64,000 nt of DNA from Hyphomicrobiales bacterium (GCA_002400845.2 NVRK02000015.1:1-64000); one strand, 5' to 3'; shown: positions 29,991 to 40,452, numbered from the stretch's first letter. Numbers and translations are program-made. Notes: a model not told the origin generated them from the letters alone.

Positions 29991-30791
29991 GTGAACGAAC
30001 CAATATTGCAGATCGCGCTTCGTGAAATGAGTAAAACCATTTCTTCTTACAAATTTTGGCTCTGTTTATTTAGCATTATTTGTATATTGGCATTGTCAGC
30101 CCCATTTGGTTCAAACGAAATTTATAACTTGATACAACGGTTTTTTTATTGGGGTGCGATTACACTTACCACTTGTTTTATTGGTTTTTTTGTTAACATC
30201 ACGATCTCCACTTATTTCACGCGAAAAACCAACAAACTTATGTTTTCAAGAGCAGTTTCAGCCATTTCGACAGGCATAGTCGTTTCCATTTGGGTCTATT
30301 TAATCAACGCTTATGTAATTGGTATCATTCCAGCTTCATGGCCTAACTTTCTGTTTTTCGCCCTAATGTGCACCATAGTAACAGTTGCAATTTCTACATT
30401 AATGTTCGCGCTATACGACACAATTGAAGACTTAGAACAAAGAGCGCTCCAATTTAATGAAAAAACCTCAATTGCAAGGTCTACTTTTTATCATAGATTA
30501 CCAAGAAAGCTTGGCACAGATATCATCAGTCTCAACGCGCAAGATCACTATGTGGAAGTTACAACCACCAAAGGGCGCGAACTTATACTGATAAGATTAA
30601 GCGATGCGATATCAGAATTAGAAGAAATAGCAGGCCAGCAAATTCATCGTTCTTGGTGGGTTACAAAAAAGCACATCGCAAATACCAAACGCAAAAATGG
30701 CCGCTTGAACATTGTCTTATCCAACGAAAATGAAATTGCGGTAAGTCGCTCTTATTTAGAGCAAACCAAGCTGTATTTAGACATCAAATAA
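29991..30791 (+). CDS. Membrane-anchored LytTR-domain DNA-binding regulator
   Basis: About four TM spans, then IISLNAQDHYVEVTTTKGRELILIRLSDAISEL...QIHRSWWV. Confidence 0.9.
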   Translation: MNEPILQIALREMSKTISSYKFWLCLFSIICILALSAPFGSNEIYNLIQRFFYWGAITLTTCFIGFFVNITISTYFTRKTNKLMFSRAVSAISTGIVVSIWVYLINAYVIGIIPASWPNFLFFALMCTIVTVAISTLMFALYDTIEDLEQRALQFNEKTSIARSTFYHRLPRKLGTDIISLNAQDHYVEVTTTKGRELILIRLSDAISELEEIAGQQIHRSWWVTKKHIANTKRKNGRLNIVLSNENEIAVSRSYLEQTKLYLDIK

Positions 30792-31045
30792 TCTAGTTCA
30801 ACAAAGCTTCAATTAAGCCCTCAACTTTGTCCCCAATTTTGTATCAGATAGTTGATAAAAACATCACATTTGGGGTTACAAAACGCACAACACTTGCCTA
30901 TAAGACACTCTTAGCCATACAATTTGTTTTATGAACCGGTCAGTTTATTCTGCCCGGAATTTTACGTATAAAATTGACTTTAGTTTTGCCTCTCATAGCA
31001 AACCTTCAGCCACTCATTTCGCCCAGAAGCATTACGGAAGCACAT

Positions 31046-34000
31046 ATGCCTAAACGTACCGACATCAACTCAATCCTCATCATCGGCGCAGGCCCAATCA
31101 TTATTGGTCAAGCATGTGAGTTTGACTACTCTGGAACACAAGCCTGTAAAGCACTAAAAGCTGAAGGCTATCGCATCATTTTGGTAAACTCTAATCCAGC
31201 GACCATTATGACGGACCCCGATTTAGCTGATGCCACCTACATCGAACCAATTACACCCGAGATCGTTGAAAAGATCATTATCAAAGAGCGTACCGAGCGC
31301 CCTGACGATAAGCTTGTTCTTTTGCCAACAATGGGCGGCCAAACTGCTTTAAATTGCGCATTGTCACTAAAACAAATGGGTACGCTTGATAAGTGGGATA
31401 TCGAGATGATTGGCGCAGATGCAGCCGCCATCGACAAAGCAGAAGACCGCAAATTATTCCGCGATGCTATGGATAAAATTGGCCTAGACACTCCCTTGTC
31501 GCGCTTAGCCAATGCAACCGAAGTTAAAGACAAAGATCGCAAATTCTACAACGAAAAAATTACCGAACTTGAAAAAGCCAATTCTGGGAAAGACAGCGAA
31601 GAAGCAGTAGACGCATTCAAAAAAGAATGGGCGAACACTGAACATGAGCGCAAAGAGCGTTACATCGCACACGGTCTTGCCATCGCATCTGATGCATTAA
31701 GCGATGTTGGCCTACCAGCCATCATTCGCCCGTCTTTCACAATGGGCGGCACAGGCGGCGGTATTGCTTATAACAAGTCTGAATTCTTTGAGATCGTTGA
31801 AGGTGGCCTAGACGCTTCACCGACCACAGAAGTTTTGATTGAAGAATCAGTCCTTGGTTGGAAAGAATATGAAATGGAAGTTGTGCGCGATAAAGCGGAC
31901 AATTGCATCATTATTTGTTCAATCGAAAACTTTGACCCAATGGGCGTTCATACAGGCGATTCAATCACCGTTGCCCCTGCCCTAACGCTTTCCGACAAAG
32001 AATACCAAATCATGCGCAACGCATCGATTGCAGTATTACGCGAAATTGGTGTTGAAACAGGCGGCTCAAATGTTCAGTTCGCGGTAAACCCAAAAGATGG
32101 TCGTTTGATCGTTATTGAAATGAACCCGCGCGTATCACGTTCATCTGCATTGGCTTCAAAAGCAACGGGCTTCCCAATTGCAAAAGTTGCCGCACGTTTG
32201 GCAGTAGGCTACACACTAGACGAATTAGCCAACGACATTACAGGCGGCGCAACGCCAGCATCATTTGAACCATCAATCGATTATGTCGTAACAAAAATTC
32301 CACGCTTTACGTTTGAAAAATTCCCAGGCGCAGAACCAACATTAACAACAGCAATGAAATCTGTTGGTGAGGTTATGGCGATTGGTCGTACCTTCCAAGA
32401 ATCATTGCAAAAAGCCCTTCGCGGATTAGAGACTGACCTTACAGGCTTAGATGAAATCGAGATTCCCGGTCTTGGTGAAGGCGATGATAAAAACGCAATT
32501 TCAGCGGCTATTGGCACACCAACACCAGACCGCATTCGTATGGTTGCGCAAGCCTTCCGCGAAGGCTGGTCCGTCGATCTGGTTCACCAAGCTTGCGAAA
32601 TCGATCCTTGGTTCCTAGAGCAAATGCAAGAAATCATCCAAATGGAAGAGCGTGTTCGCGAGCATGGCCTACCAGATGATGAAGAAAATCTTCGCATGCT
32701 AAAAGGCATGGGCTTTTCTGATGCGCGTCTTGGCTCACTTACAGGCACAGATGCGGCGACAATTTCTGCAAAACGCGACGCGCTAGATGTGCATCCAGTT
32801 TACAAACGCATAGACACGTGTGCCGCAGAATTTGCATCACCTACTGCCTATATGTACTCAACATATGAGACCCCATTTGCTGGTAGCTTACGCTGTGAAG
32901 CAGAAATTTCAGACCGCAAAAAAATCATCATACTTGGTGGTGGACCAAACCGTATTGGTCAAGGCATCGAATTTGATTATTGTTGCTGTCATGCGGCCTT
33001 TGCGCTGACTGATGCAGGCTATGAAACTATCATGGTGAACTGTAATCCAGAAACAGTTTCAACAGATTACGACACTTCTGATCGTTTGTATTTTGAATCC
33101 CTAACGGTTGAAGACACGTTAGAGATTTTAAAACTTGAGCAATCAAAAGGCACGCTTCATGGGGTCGTTGTTCAGTTTGGTGGACAAACTCCGCTCAAGC
33201 TTGCAGCCGCAATTGAAGCCGCTGGCATTCCTATTCTTGGCACATCACCAGACGCGATTGACCTTGCAGAAGACCGCGACCGTTTCCAAAAACTTCTTGT
33301 GAAAATTGGCTTATCACAACCACGCAATGGCATTGCATATTCTGTTGAGCAAGCAAGAATCATTGCAGAAGAACTTGGTTTCCCATTGGTTGTGCGTCCA
33401 TCTTATGTTTTGGGTGGCCGAGCCATGCAGATCATTCACGACGAGCCTACCCTTTCAACCTATTTGTTAGATACGGTTACCGAGCTTGTTCCAGAAGAAA
33501 TTAAAGCGCGCTATCCAAATGACAAAACAGGCCAAATCAATACATTGCTTGGCACCAACCCATTGTTGTTTGATCGCTATTTGCAAAACGCGATTGAGCT
33601 TGATGTTGATTGCCTAAGCGATGGTACCCATTCTTGGGTTCCAGGAATTATGGAACACATCGAAGAAGCAGGCATTCACTCTGGCGACAGCGCCTGCTCT
33701 CTACCCGTTCATTCCTTGTCAGAAGAAACACTGGACGAATTAGAACGCCAAACCAAATTGCTTGCAAAAGAGCTCAAAGTTGTTGGCTTAATGAACGTGC
33801 AATACGCCATCATGGATGGTGAAATTTATATCATCGAAGTTAATCCACGCGCATCACGCACAGTGCCATTTGTTGCAAAGACACTTGGGTGTCCAATCGC
33901 TAAAATCGCAGCGCGCATTATGGCCGGTGAAAAACTAGATGACGCTATTGCCGCTTATGGCGACAAACCTGATTCACGTAAGTTAAAACACATTGCCGTT

Positions 34001-34549
34001 AAAGAAGCTGTATTCCCATTCTCTCGTTTCCCAGGCGTTGATACATTGCTTGGACCAGAAATGCGCTCAACAGGCGAAGTTATGGGACTTGATACAAGTT
34101 TCCCAATGGCCTTTGCAAAAGCGCAATTGGGTGCTGGTACAGATTTGCCAACCAAAGGCACAATTTTCTTCTCTATGAAGGGTGATGATAAAGCGCGTAT
34201 TTTAGAATCTGCTAAAAAACTTGATAAAGCAGGCTATCATATTTTAGCCACTGGTGGCACTGCCAAATACTTGGCTGACAATGGTGTTGAAGTTGAACGC
34301 ATCAACAAGGTGCTTCAAGGCAGACCGCATATTGAAGATGCTATTCGTAACCGTCAGGTACATTTAGTTATTAATACAACGGGAGGTCAAAAAACCATCT
34401 CGGATTCAAAATCGATTCGCCGTGCGGCTCTAATGATGAAAACACCTTATTTCACCACCGTTAATGGTGCCAATGCGGCGGCAGATGCATGTTTAGCGCT
34501 AAAAGATGGCTCTTTAGAAGTTAAACCACTTCAAAGCTATTTTGCCTAA
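31046..34549 (+). CDS. carB: Carbamoyl-phosphate synthase large subunit
   Basis: [37 protein letters not shown]; start corrected from 30974. Confidence 0.98.
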   Translation: MPKRTDINSILIIGAGPIIIGQACEFDYSGTQACKALKAEGYRIILVNSNPATIMTDPDLADATYIEPITPEIVEKIIIKERTERPDDKLVLLPTMGGQTALNCALSLKQMGTLDKWDIEMIGADAAAIDKAEDRKLFRDAMDKIGLDTPLSRLANATEVKDKDRKFYNEKITELEKANSGKDSEEAVDAFKKEWANTEHERKERYIAHGLAIASDALSDVGLPAIIRPSFTMGGTGGGIAYNKSEFFEIVEGGLDASPTTEVLIEESVLGWKEYEMEVVRDKADNCIIICSIENFDPMGVHTGDSITVAPALTLSDKEYQIMRNASIAVLREIGVETGGSNVQFAVNPKDGRLIVIEMNPRVSRSSALASKATGFPIAKVAARLAVGYTLDELANDITGGATPASFEPSIDYVVTKIPRFTFEKFPGAEPTLTTAMKSVGEVMAIGRTFQESLQKALRGLETDLTGLDEIEIPGLGEGDDKNAISAAIGTPTPDRIRMVAQAFREGWSVDLVHQACEIDPWFLEQMQEIIQMEERVREHGLPDDEENLRMLKGMGFSDARLGSLTGTDAATISAKRDALDVHPVYKRIDTCAAEFASPTAYMYSTYETPFAGSLRCEAEISDRKKIIILGGGPNRIGQGIEFDYCCCHAAFALTDAGYETIMVNCNPETVSTDYDTSDRLYFESLTVEDTLEILKLEQSKGTLHGVVVQFGGQTPLKLAAAIEAAGIPILGTSPDAIDLAEDRDRFQKLLVKIGLSQPRNGIAYSVEQARIIAEELGFPLVVRPSYVLGGRAMQIIHDEPTLSTYLLDTVTELVPEEIKARYPNDKTGQINTLLGTNPLLFDRYLQNAIELDVDCLSDGTHSWVPGIMEHIEEAGIHSGDSACSLPVHSLSEETLDELERQTKLLAKELKVVGLMNVQYAIMDGEIYIIEVNPRASRTVPFVAKTLGCPIAKIAARIMAGEKLDDAIAAYGDKPDSRKLKHIAVKEAVFPFSRFPGVDTLLGPEMRSTGEVMGLDTSFPMAFAKAQLGAGTDLPTKGTIFFSMKGDDKARILESAKKLDKAGYHILATGGTAKYLADNGVEVERINKVLQGRPHIEDAIRNRQVHLVINTTGGQKTISDSKSIRRAALMMKTPYFTTVNGANAAADACLALKDGSLEVKPLQSYFA

Positions 34550-34662
34550 AACATTGTTATTTTAAGGTCTTTTTAAAAACTGTATCAGGGCTTTTCTAAA
34601 ACTTTAAAAAAACTGGAATAACTAGCCTTAATTGTGCTATAAAGAGGTAATTATATGGCGAG

Positions 34663-34700
34663 CGACCTTGAGACATCCGTCTGAGGGTCGTTTTCTTTTT
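34663..34700 (+). terminator. Intrinsic terminator between carB and greA
   Basis: CGACCTTGAGAC-ATCC-GTCTGAGGGTCG (12-bp stem with one mismatch) followed by TTTTCTTTTT. Confidence 0.8.
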
Positions 34701-34756
34701 GTCTTTAGATTTACTAAAAGACAAATCTATGAGCGCCAAACAAGAAAGAATTTAAC

Positions 34757-35230
34757 ATGGAAAAAGTACCAATGACCCCTGTTGGTTATGATGCATTGGT
34801 GGCGGAATTAAAAAAACGCCAAAGCAAAGACCGCCCAGCAATCGTGCAGGCTATTGCTGAAGCAAGAGCGCATGGCGACTTGTCAGAAAACGCTGAATAT
34901 CATTCTGCAAAAGAAAGCCAAAGCTTGAACGAAGGTCGCATAACAGAATTAGAATCTGTCATTGGCCGTTCAGAAATCATCGACCCTAAAAAAATGTCTG
35001 GTGACACTGTCAAATTTGGCGCGACTGTTAAATTGGTTGACGAAGACACCGACGAAGAAAAAAATTATCAAATTGTTGGCGATCAAGAAGCCGATATCGC
35101 ACTTGGTAAAATTTCAATTTCTTCTCCAATAGCCCGTGCATTAATTGCCAAAAGCGAAGGCGATTCTGTAGAATTTGCTGCACCCGGCGGTACGCGTGGC
35201 TATGAAATTTTGGAAATAAAATACATTTAG
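34757..35230 (+). CDS. greA: Transcription elongation factor GreA
   Basis: [22 protein letters not shown]...[14 protein letters not shown]. Confidence 0.97.
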   Translation: MEKVPMTPVGYDALVAELKKRQSKDRPAIVQAIAEARAHGDLSENAEYHSAKESQSLNEGRITELESVIGRSEIIDPKKMSGDTVKFGATVKLVDEDTDEEKNYQIVGDQEADIALGKISISSPIARALIAKSEGDSVEFAAPGGTRGYEILEIKYI

Positions 35231-35286
35231 TACTCAAGGATTTCTTAAGTAGTTGCCAGTAGGTAAAGGCTGTTGTGTGAATCAAT

Positions 35287-36366
35287 ATGGTCAATTTTGA
35301 AAACTCAAAAATCAGTTCAAAAGTCAGTTCAAAAGTCAGTGTGGTTGCTCCAAATCTAAACAGAAGATTATCTGGAGTAACCTCAACCATCGTTCGGCTT
35401 GTACCCTTACAAGCCGAGAAACTGGGCATTGTTTCTTTTGGGGTTGGCCTGCCTGATTTCGTCCCAAAATTAAGCTTTACTCAATTGTTAAAGCTTAGCA
35501 AAAAACCAGCAGAACATAAATATCGCGTGTGGCACGCAAGACGCAATAACGAAATGCTACTTGGTCTAGTGCTTACCAAAATTTTGCGTCACCCCTACAA
35601 ATTGCTTTTCACTTCTGCCTCACAGCGCGCCCACACTTGGTACTCTAAATTCTTAATCAAAAATATGGATCATGTTGTAGCAACCTCAAATGCAGGCCAC
35701 GCCTATTTAAAAGTGCCAGCCGATGTTGTGTATCACGGCATAGATACAACAAAATTTACGCCCGCTAAAAATACTGCCGCTATAAAAAAACGTCTTGGCC
35801 TACCAAATGGCAAACTTATTGGCTGTATTGGTCGCATCAGATCACAAAAAGGCACAGACGTTTTTGTAGATACAATGATTAAGCTACTGCCTGAAAATCC
35901 AGAATGGTATGGGGTTGTTTTGGGCCGGGCAACTGCAAGCCATCAAGGGTTCTTAAACGAATTAAAAGATAAAGTAATTACCGCAGGTCTGGAAAAACGT
36001 ATAATCTTTGCAGATGAAGTGCCAGTCCACGAAGTGGCTTCTTGGTATCAAGCATTGTCGCTATTCATAGCGCCGCAAAGATGGGAAGGCTTTGGCCTTA
36101 CCCCATTAGAAGCAATGGCATGCGGCGTGCCCGTTGTTGCCACAAAAGTGGGTGCTTTTCCAGAGTTATTGATTGACGGAAAAACGGGTTACCTAACGAA
36201 TATTGGTGACGTTGAACAAATGGCAACAGTCACAGCTCCCTTATTGAGCAATGACAAATTACGCAACAAATTTGCCAAGGCATCTAGAACGCACATGGTG
36301 AAGAATTTTGACATTAATGTGGAAGCAAACAGGCTTATAGAAATCTATCGCGCTCTATTGAATTAG
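35287..36366 (+). CDS. lpsB: Family 4 glycosyltransferase, LpsB-like LPS core glycosyltransferase
   Basis: RRLSGVTSTIVRLVPLQ, YHGIDTTKFTP, GRIRSQKGTDVFV, APQRWEGFGLTPLEAMACGVPVVAT; neighbourhood greA-trxB-lsrB. Confidence 0.82.
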   Translation: MVNFENSKISSKVSSKVSVVAPNLNRRLSGVTSTIVRLVPLQAEKLGIVSFGVGLPDFVPKLSFTQLLKLSKKPAEHKYRVWHARRNNEMLLGLVLTKILRHPYKLLFTSASQRAHTWYSKFLIKNMDHVVATSNAGHAYLKVPADVVYHGIDTTKFTPAKNTAAIKKRLGLPNGKLIGCIGRIRSQKGTDVFVDTMIKLLPENPEWYGVVLGRATASHQGFLNELKDKVITAGLEKRIIFADEVPVHEVASWYQALSLFIAPQRWEGFGLTPLEAMACGVPVVATKVGAFPELLIDGKTGYLTNIGDVEQMATVTAPLLSNDKLRNKFAKASRTHMVKNFDINVEANRLIEIYRALLN

Positions 36367-36504
36367 AATAAATGCCTAGATTCACACAAAGTTGAGCAAA
36401 ACCCCAAATCAATTGGCATTTAGCCCTTGTAATATAAGGCCTGTAATAGTTATTTGGGTGTAACGAATACATCTCTATTTGATAGAAAATAACGGTTTAA
36501 AAAC

Positions 36505-37479
36505 ATGAGCGACGTAAAAGAAAAACATTCTAAAGTTCTTATCATAGGTTCTGGCCCAGCAGGTTATACCGCTGCAATTTACGCATCACGTGCATTGCTT
36601 AAACCAACTTTGATTGCTGGTATGGAGCAAGGTGGCCAGTTGATGATTACAACGGATGTTGAAAATTATCCAGGCTACCAAGATCCTGTACAAGGCCCGT
36701 GGATGATGGAACAAATGCTTAACCAAGCCAAAAATGTTGGCGCTAATATCGTGAACGATTATGTGACAAATGTTGATATGGATCAGCGACCATTTGTTGT
36801 GAGCTGCGATTCTGGAGATGTTTACACAGCAGATACTTTAGTTATTTGCACGGGGGCAAAAGCCAAATGGTTAGGCCTACCATCTGAACAAACCTTTATG
36901 GGGTTTGGTGTTTCTGCATGTGCTACTTGCGACGGTTTTTTCTACCGTGACAAACATGTAATGGTTGTTGGCGGCGGCAACTCTGCTGTTGAAGAAGCGC
37001 TTTATCTTTCCAACATTGCTTCTAAAGTAACCGTTGTTCACAGACGTGACAGTTTCCGTTCAGAAAAAATACTTGCCCAGCGCCTGCTTAAAAAGGATAA
37101 TGTAGAAGTATTATGGCACCACACACTCGAAGAAATCACGGGTAAAAAATCCATTCCAGCAGCTGTAACAGGCACTATTTTGAAAAACGTAACGACAGGC
37201 GAAATTGTTCCTGTTGAAGTTGATGGCGTATTCATTGCGATTGGTCACGCACCACAAACAGAATTATTTGAAGGTAAGTTGAAAAAGAAAGCGTCTGGGT
37301 ATCTTTGGACAGCACCAGATTCAACCGCAACTGAAGTGCCTGGAGTTTATGCAGCTGGCGACATTACTGATGACACATACCGCCAAGCGGTTACAGCAGC
37401 TGGCATGGGTTGCATGGCATCCCTTGAAGCTGAAAAATACTTGGCAGAACTTGAATCGCAAGTAGAAGCGGCTGAATAA
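36505..37479 (+). CDS. trxB: Thioredoxin-disulfide reductase
   Basis: IIGSGPAGYTAAIYASRA, CATCDGFFY, GGGNSAVEEALYLS. Confidence 0.97.
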   Translation: MSDVKEKHSKVLIIGSGPAGYTAAIYASRALLKPTLIAGMEQGGQLMITTDVENYPGYQDPVQGPWMMEQMLNQAKNVGANIVNDYVTNVDMDQRPFVVSCDSGDVYTADTLVICTGAKAKWLGLPSEQTFMGFGVSACATCDGFFYRDKHVMVVGGGNSAVEEALYLSNIASKVTVVHRRDSFRSEKILAQRLLKKDNVEVLWHHTLEEITGKKSIPAAVTGTILKNVTTGEIVPVEVDGVFIAIGHAPQTELFEGKLKKKASGYLWTAPDSTATEVPGVYAAGDITDDTYRQAVTAAGMGCMASLEAEKYLAELESQVEAAE

Positions 37480-37511
37480 ATTTACAACGCTTGTACTAAG
37501 GAGACAGTTTT

Positions 37512-38402
37512 ATGGATTGGGATAAGCTTAGAATATTTCACAGCGTTGCAGATGCTGGTAGTTTTACCAACGCTGCAAATGCACTCAATTTAAGCCAGTC
37601 TGCCATCTCACGGCAGGTCAGCGCGCTTGAGCACGATTTATCAGTACCCCTCTTCTCGCGCCATGCACGTGGCCTAATTCTAACCGAGCAAGGCGAAACA
37701 CTGTATCATACAGTGCATGACGTTCTGCTAAAACTCGATGCGGTTAAAAACAAGCTTACAGAATCTACAGAGCGCCCTGAAGGCAAACTAAAGATCACAA
37801 CAACTGTAGGTCTTGGCACAGGCTGGCTAACCAATCGTATTCACGAATTTTTAGAATTGTACCCAGATGTGCAACTCAACATTAGCCTTGTGAATGAAGA
37901 GCTTGATTTAGCAACGCGCCAAGCCGATTGCGCCATAAGGTTGCGCCAACCAACCCAAGCTGAAATCATTCAGCGTAAATTGTTCACGGTGCATTTTCAT
38001 ATTTATGCTTCGCCAGAATACATAAAGCGCAATGGCCAACTAAAGAGCATTGAAGATTTAGATTCGCATAGAATTTTAGCATTTGGTGACAACAGTCCAA
38101 GCTATTTATCTGGCATGAATTGGCTAAAAACCGTAGGCCGCACAGACCATAAACCGCGCACTGCCGTTTGCGAGGTCGATAACCTAATTGCACTTCGTAA
38201 AGTATGCGAAGGCGGTGCTGGCATCGCAGTTTTACCTGACTATATTGTTGAGAGCAAACACACTCTCGTGCAATTATTGCAAAATGCAGAAGTGCCAAGC
38301 ATGGACACTTATTTTTGCTACCCTCAATCCATGCGTGGCTCAGCAAAGCTACTTGCATTTAGAGACTTCTTAATCTCGAAATCTCGGCAATGGGAATTTT
38401 AG
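37512..38402 (+). CDS. lsrB: LysR-family regulator, LsrB/VtlR type
   Basis: MDWDKLRIFHSVADAGSFTNAANALNLSQSAISRQVSALEHDL...; adjacent to trxB as in Rhizobiales. Confidence 0.85.
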   Translation: MDWDKLRIFHSVADAGSFTNAANALNLSQSAISRQVSALEHDLSVPLFSRHARGLILTEQGETLYHTVHDVLLKLDAVKNKLTESTERPEGKLKITTTVGLGTGWLTNRIHEFLELYPDVQLNISLVNEELDLATRQADCAIRLRQPTQAEIIQRKLFTVHFHIYASPEYIKRNGQLKSIEDLDSHRILAFGDNSPSYLSGMNWLKTVGRTDHKPRTAVCEVDNLIALRKVCEGGAGIAVLPDYIVESKHTLVQLLQNAEVPSMDTYFCYPQSMRGSAKLLAFRDFLISKSRQWEF

Positions 38403-38470
38403 GCGGGAATTTTGACAGGCAGTTTTAAGCGGAAATTTTAACGCGCAGTTTTAACGGCAGAATTTTAATA
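38391..38470 (+). repeat. Degenerate 12-14-nt tandem repeat, about six units of (G)GSNRDTTTTAA-like sequence
   Basis: GGGAATTTTAGGC GGGAATTTTGACAG GCAGTTTTAAGC GGAAATTTTAACGC GCAGTTTTAACG GCAGAATTTTAA, starting in the last codons of the LysR gene. Confidence 0.6.
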
Positions 38471-38482
38471 ATTTTTCACTAG

Positions 38483-38707
38483 AGTGCCGGAAGGGTTATT
38501 TTTAAGAAAACTGGAAGGTTTATTGGTAAAAAAGTTCTTGGCGCTAAAAACATTGGAATGGCTTCAGCTATTGATCTTACAATTGGATGCACGTTGGGAA
38601 AATCAGGCCTTGATATAAGCCTAACAAAAACGGGCATGCAGACAATTGGGTTTACATTATGTAAATTAGGTAGCCATATAGAAGAACTTTTAAGTTACCT
38701 GCAATAA
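38483..38707 (+). pseudogene. Orphan C-terminal ORF fragment (74 codons without an upstream ATG; 49 aa from ATG 38558)
   Basis: SAGRVIFKKTGRFIGKKVLGAKNIGMASAIDLTIGCTLGKSGLDISLTKTGMQTIGFTLCKLGSHIEELLSYLQ*. Confidence 0.35.
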
Positions 38708-38725
38708 ATTTTATTATAAAATTTG

Positions 38726-39035
38726 GAGTTCTTACATGGATGATTTGGAATACAAATATCCTAGGCTAGTATTATTGCATCCTTTTTATAGACAAATCTG
38801 GCTGGTTAAAGTAGTTGATTCTATTTTATTTTTTTTCAAAGGTGGTTTTATAAGCATCTTTTGGGGCGTAGTTTTATATATTATTGTTGTAGCCTCGTTT
38901 GCTCTTTACGAATTTTTTATTAGAGAAAACAAATCAAAATTCAAGAAAAAGCGTAAGAGTATTTCGATATTTTTGACATTAAACATCCCCTTTCTTACAA
39001 TTCCAATTCAGCTTTACTATAATTAAATTTGCTTG
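38726..39035 (+). repeat. Direct repeat copy A (about 310 bp), carrying a small membrane-protein gene
   Basis: Near-identical to 40143-40452, with matching flanks GTTCTTACATGGATGAT ... TAAATTTGCTTG. Confidence 0.85.
38736..39026 (+). CDS. Small membrane protein, copy A (96 aa)
   Basis: TTGGAG ribosome-binding site 8 nt upstream; MDDLEYKYPRLVLLHPFYRQIWLVKVVDSILFFF...; paralog at 40153. Confidence 0.75.
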   Translation: MDDLEYKYPRLVLLHPFYRQIWLVKVVDSILFFFKGGFISIFWGVVLYIIVVASFALYEFFIRENKSKFKKKRKSISIFLTLNIPFLTIPIQLYYN

Positions 39036-39072
39036 CTGGCATGAATGTTATCTACACAACATTAACCTGAAG

Positions 39073-39432
39073 ATGAATATATTAAACGAGGTTGTTAGAA
39101 TGTGCGATTTGTTAGAGCCTTTTGGTATAGATAAAAGAGAAATTAAATTTATTAGCAGTGCTGAGTTAGAGGCTAAAATACCACAGGGCAATATCTCAGA
39201 AATTACATGCATTGATGAAAAGTTTGAAAAAACGTATTTTGATTTGATATGTTGTGACAACAGTATTTTAAAAAAAATAGAAATTAAAAATTGTGTATTT
39301 AAACGAAATACTATTGGTGGAAAAAGCAGATTTAATAACTGTATTTTTGATAATTGCGATATTGAAAACTGTTTTCTTGATGGTGAAGTTGTTGGGGATT
39401 TAAATTCAATTCCTTTTCCGATGAAGCGTTAA
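39073..39432 (+). CDS. Hypothetical protein with pentapeptide-repeat-like C-terminus
   Basis: IKNCVFKRNTIGGKSRFNNCIFDNCDIENCFLDG periodicity; start 39073 or 39100. Confidence 0.55.
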   Translation: MNILNEVVRMCDLLEPFGIDKREIKFISSAELEAKIPQGNISEITCIDEKFEKTYFDLICCDNSILKKIEIKNCVFKRNTIGGKSRFNNCIFDNCDIENCFLDGEVVGDLNSIPFPMKR

Positions 39433-39507
39433 TGCGGTTTTCTAATCACTATGCAGATGAAAAAATCGTAAGCTTTATAAAATAGAAAGTAATTATTCCC
39501 TCTTTAA

Positions 39508-39962
39508 TATCAACCACTCGATGCTGAAAAGTATCCAATTTCAGATCAGTATTATGCAGCGACAAAACTTACTAAGGCAGAAAATTTGATGAGTGGAAAG
39601 TTTGGCGACTTTTACACGAAGGACATGAATTGGGTGATCCAAGGGCCAGTTATGCAATCGCAAGCTGGTATGAACGAGGCCACTCTCCCGTCGTTAATAG
39701 AAAAAATTTCAAAAAGGCGGTGAGGTTTTTAATCCCCGCAGTAGAAGCAAAAGTAGCTTATGCGGTTTTTGATTATGCAATTTCATTAGAACTTGGACAA
39801 GGAGTAGAAAAAAATGAAAATGCAGCATTGTGCTATTATATTTTAGCTTTGTCGTTGGGTTGCACAGAAGCTTTGAAAGAAATTGCTAGGATGCATTATT
39901 ATGGTATAGTTCTTCCTAAGGACCGTAAATTAGCAGGTATTTTGTTTGAATGGGATGAGTAA
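39508..39962 (+). pseudogene. Sel1/TPR-like repeat protein, apparently frameshifted and truncated
   Basis: Frame 1 reads YQPLDAEKYPISDQYYAATKLTKAEN; continuation KFDEWKVWRLLHEGHELGDPRASYAIASWYERG... lies in another frame; shift between about 39576 and 39600. Confidence 0.5.
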
Positions 39963-40142
39963 TCATTGTTTACTAAACAGTATAAATAAAACCAGAATAG
40001 TTGCAGAAAGTTTCTTTCAATTGTCTATCTAACTTATTGTGGTATTTGTACTTATAATATAGCGGCGGTTTAGTGGCTTGGCTTAGTTAAAATCGTTCCA
40101 GTATACGAAATACGAATATTAGATTTATGGATAAGAAGTGTG

Positions 40143-40452
40143 GCGTTCTTACATGGATGATTTAGAATACAAATATCCTAGGCTAGCATTATTGCTTCCT
40201 TTTTATAGACAAATCTGGCTGGTTAAAGTAGTTGATTCGGTTTTAATTTTTTTCAAAGATGGTTTTATAAGCATCTTTTGGGGCGTAGTTTTATATATTA
40301 TTGTTGTAGTTTCATTTGCTCTATACGAATTTTTTATCAGAGAAAATAAATCAAAACTCAAGACAAAGCGTAAGAGTATTTTGGCATTTTTGGTATTAAA
40401 CATCCCCTTTCTTACAATTCCAATTCAGCTTTTCTATAATTAAATTTGCTTG
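40143..40452 (+). repeat. Direct repeat copy B (about 310 bp)
   Basis: See copy A at 38726-39035. Confidence 0.85.
40153..40443 (+). CDS. Small membrane protein, copy B (96 aa from ATG 40153; ORF track start GTG 40138)
   Basis: MDDLEYKYPRLALLLPFYRQIWLVKVVDSVLIFF...; about 12 substitutions in 96 aa relative to copy A. Confidence 0.7.
   Translation: MDDLEYKYPRLALLLPFYRQIWLVKVVDSVLIFFKDGFISIFWGVVLYIIVVVSFALYEFFIRENKSKLKTKRKSILAFLVLNIPFLTIPIQLFYN

Noticed and set aside
31237-31542. Minus-strand ORFs within carB (31237, 32281, 33172, 33955)
   Set aside because: Antisense to a highly conserved gene; no independent coding evidence
38391-38470. CRISPR array
   Set aside because: Units are 12-14 nt and contiguous with no spacers, and no cas genes are present
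38403-38735. Possible AbcR-type sRNA after the LsrB/VtlR gene, as in other Rhizobiales
   Set aside because: I could not recognise an AbcR-like sequence or terminator here; a covariance-model search would be needed
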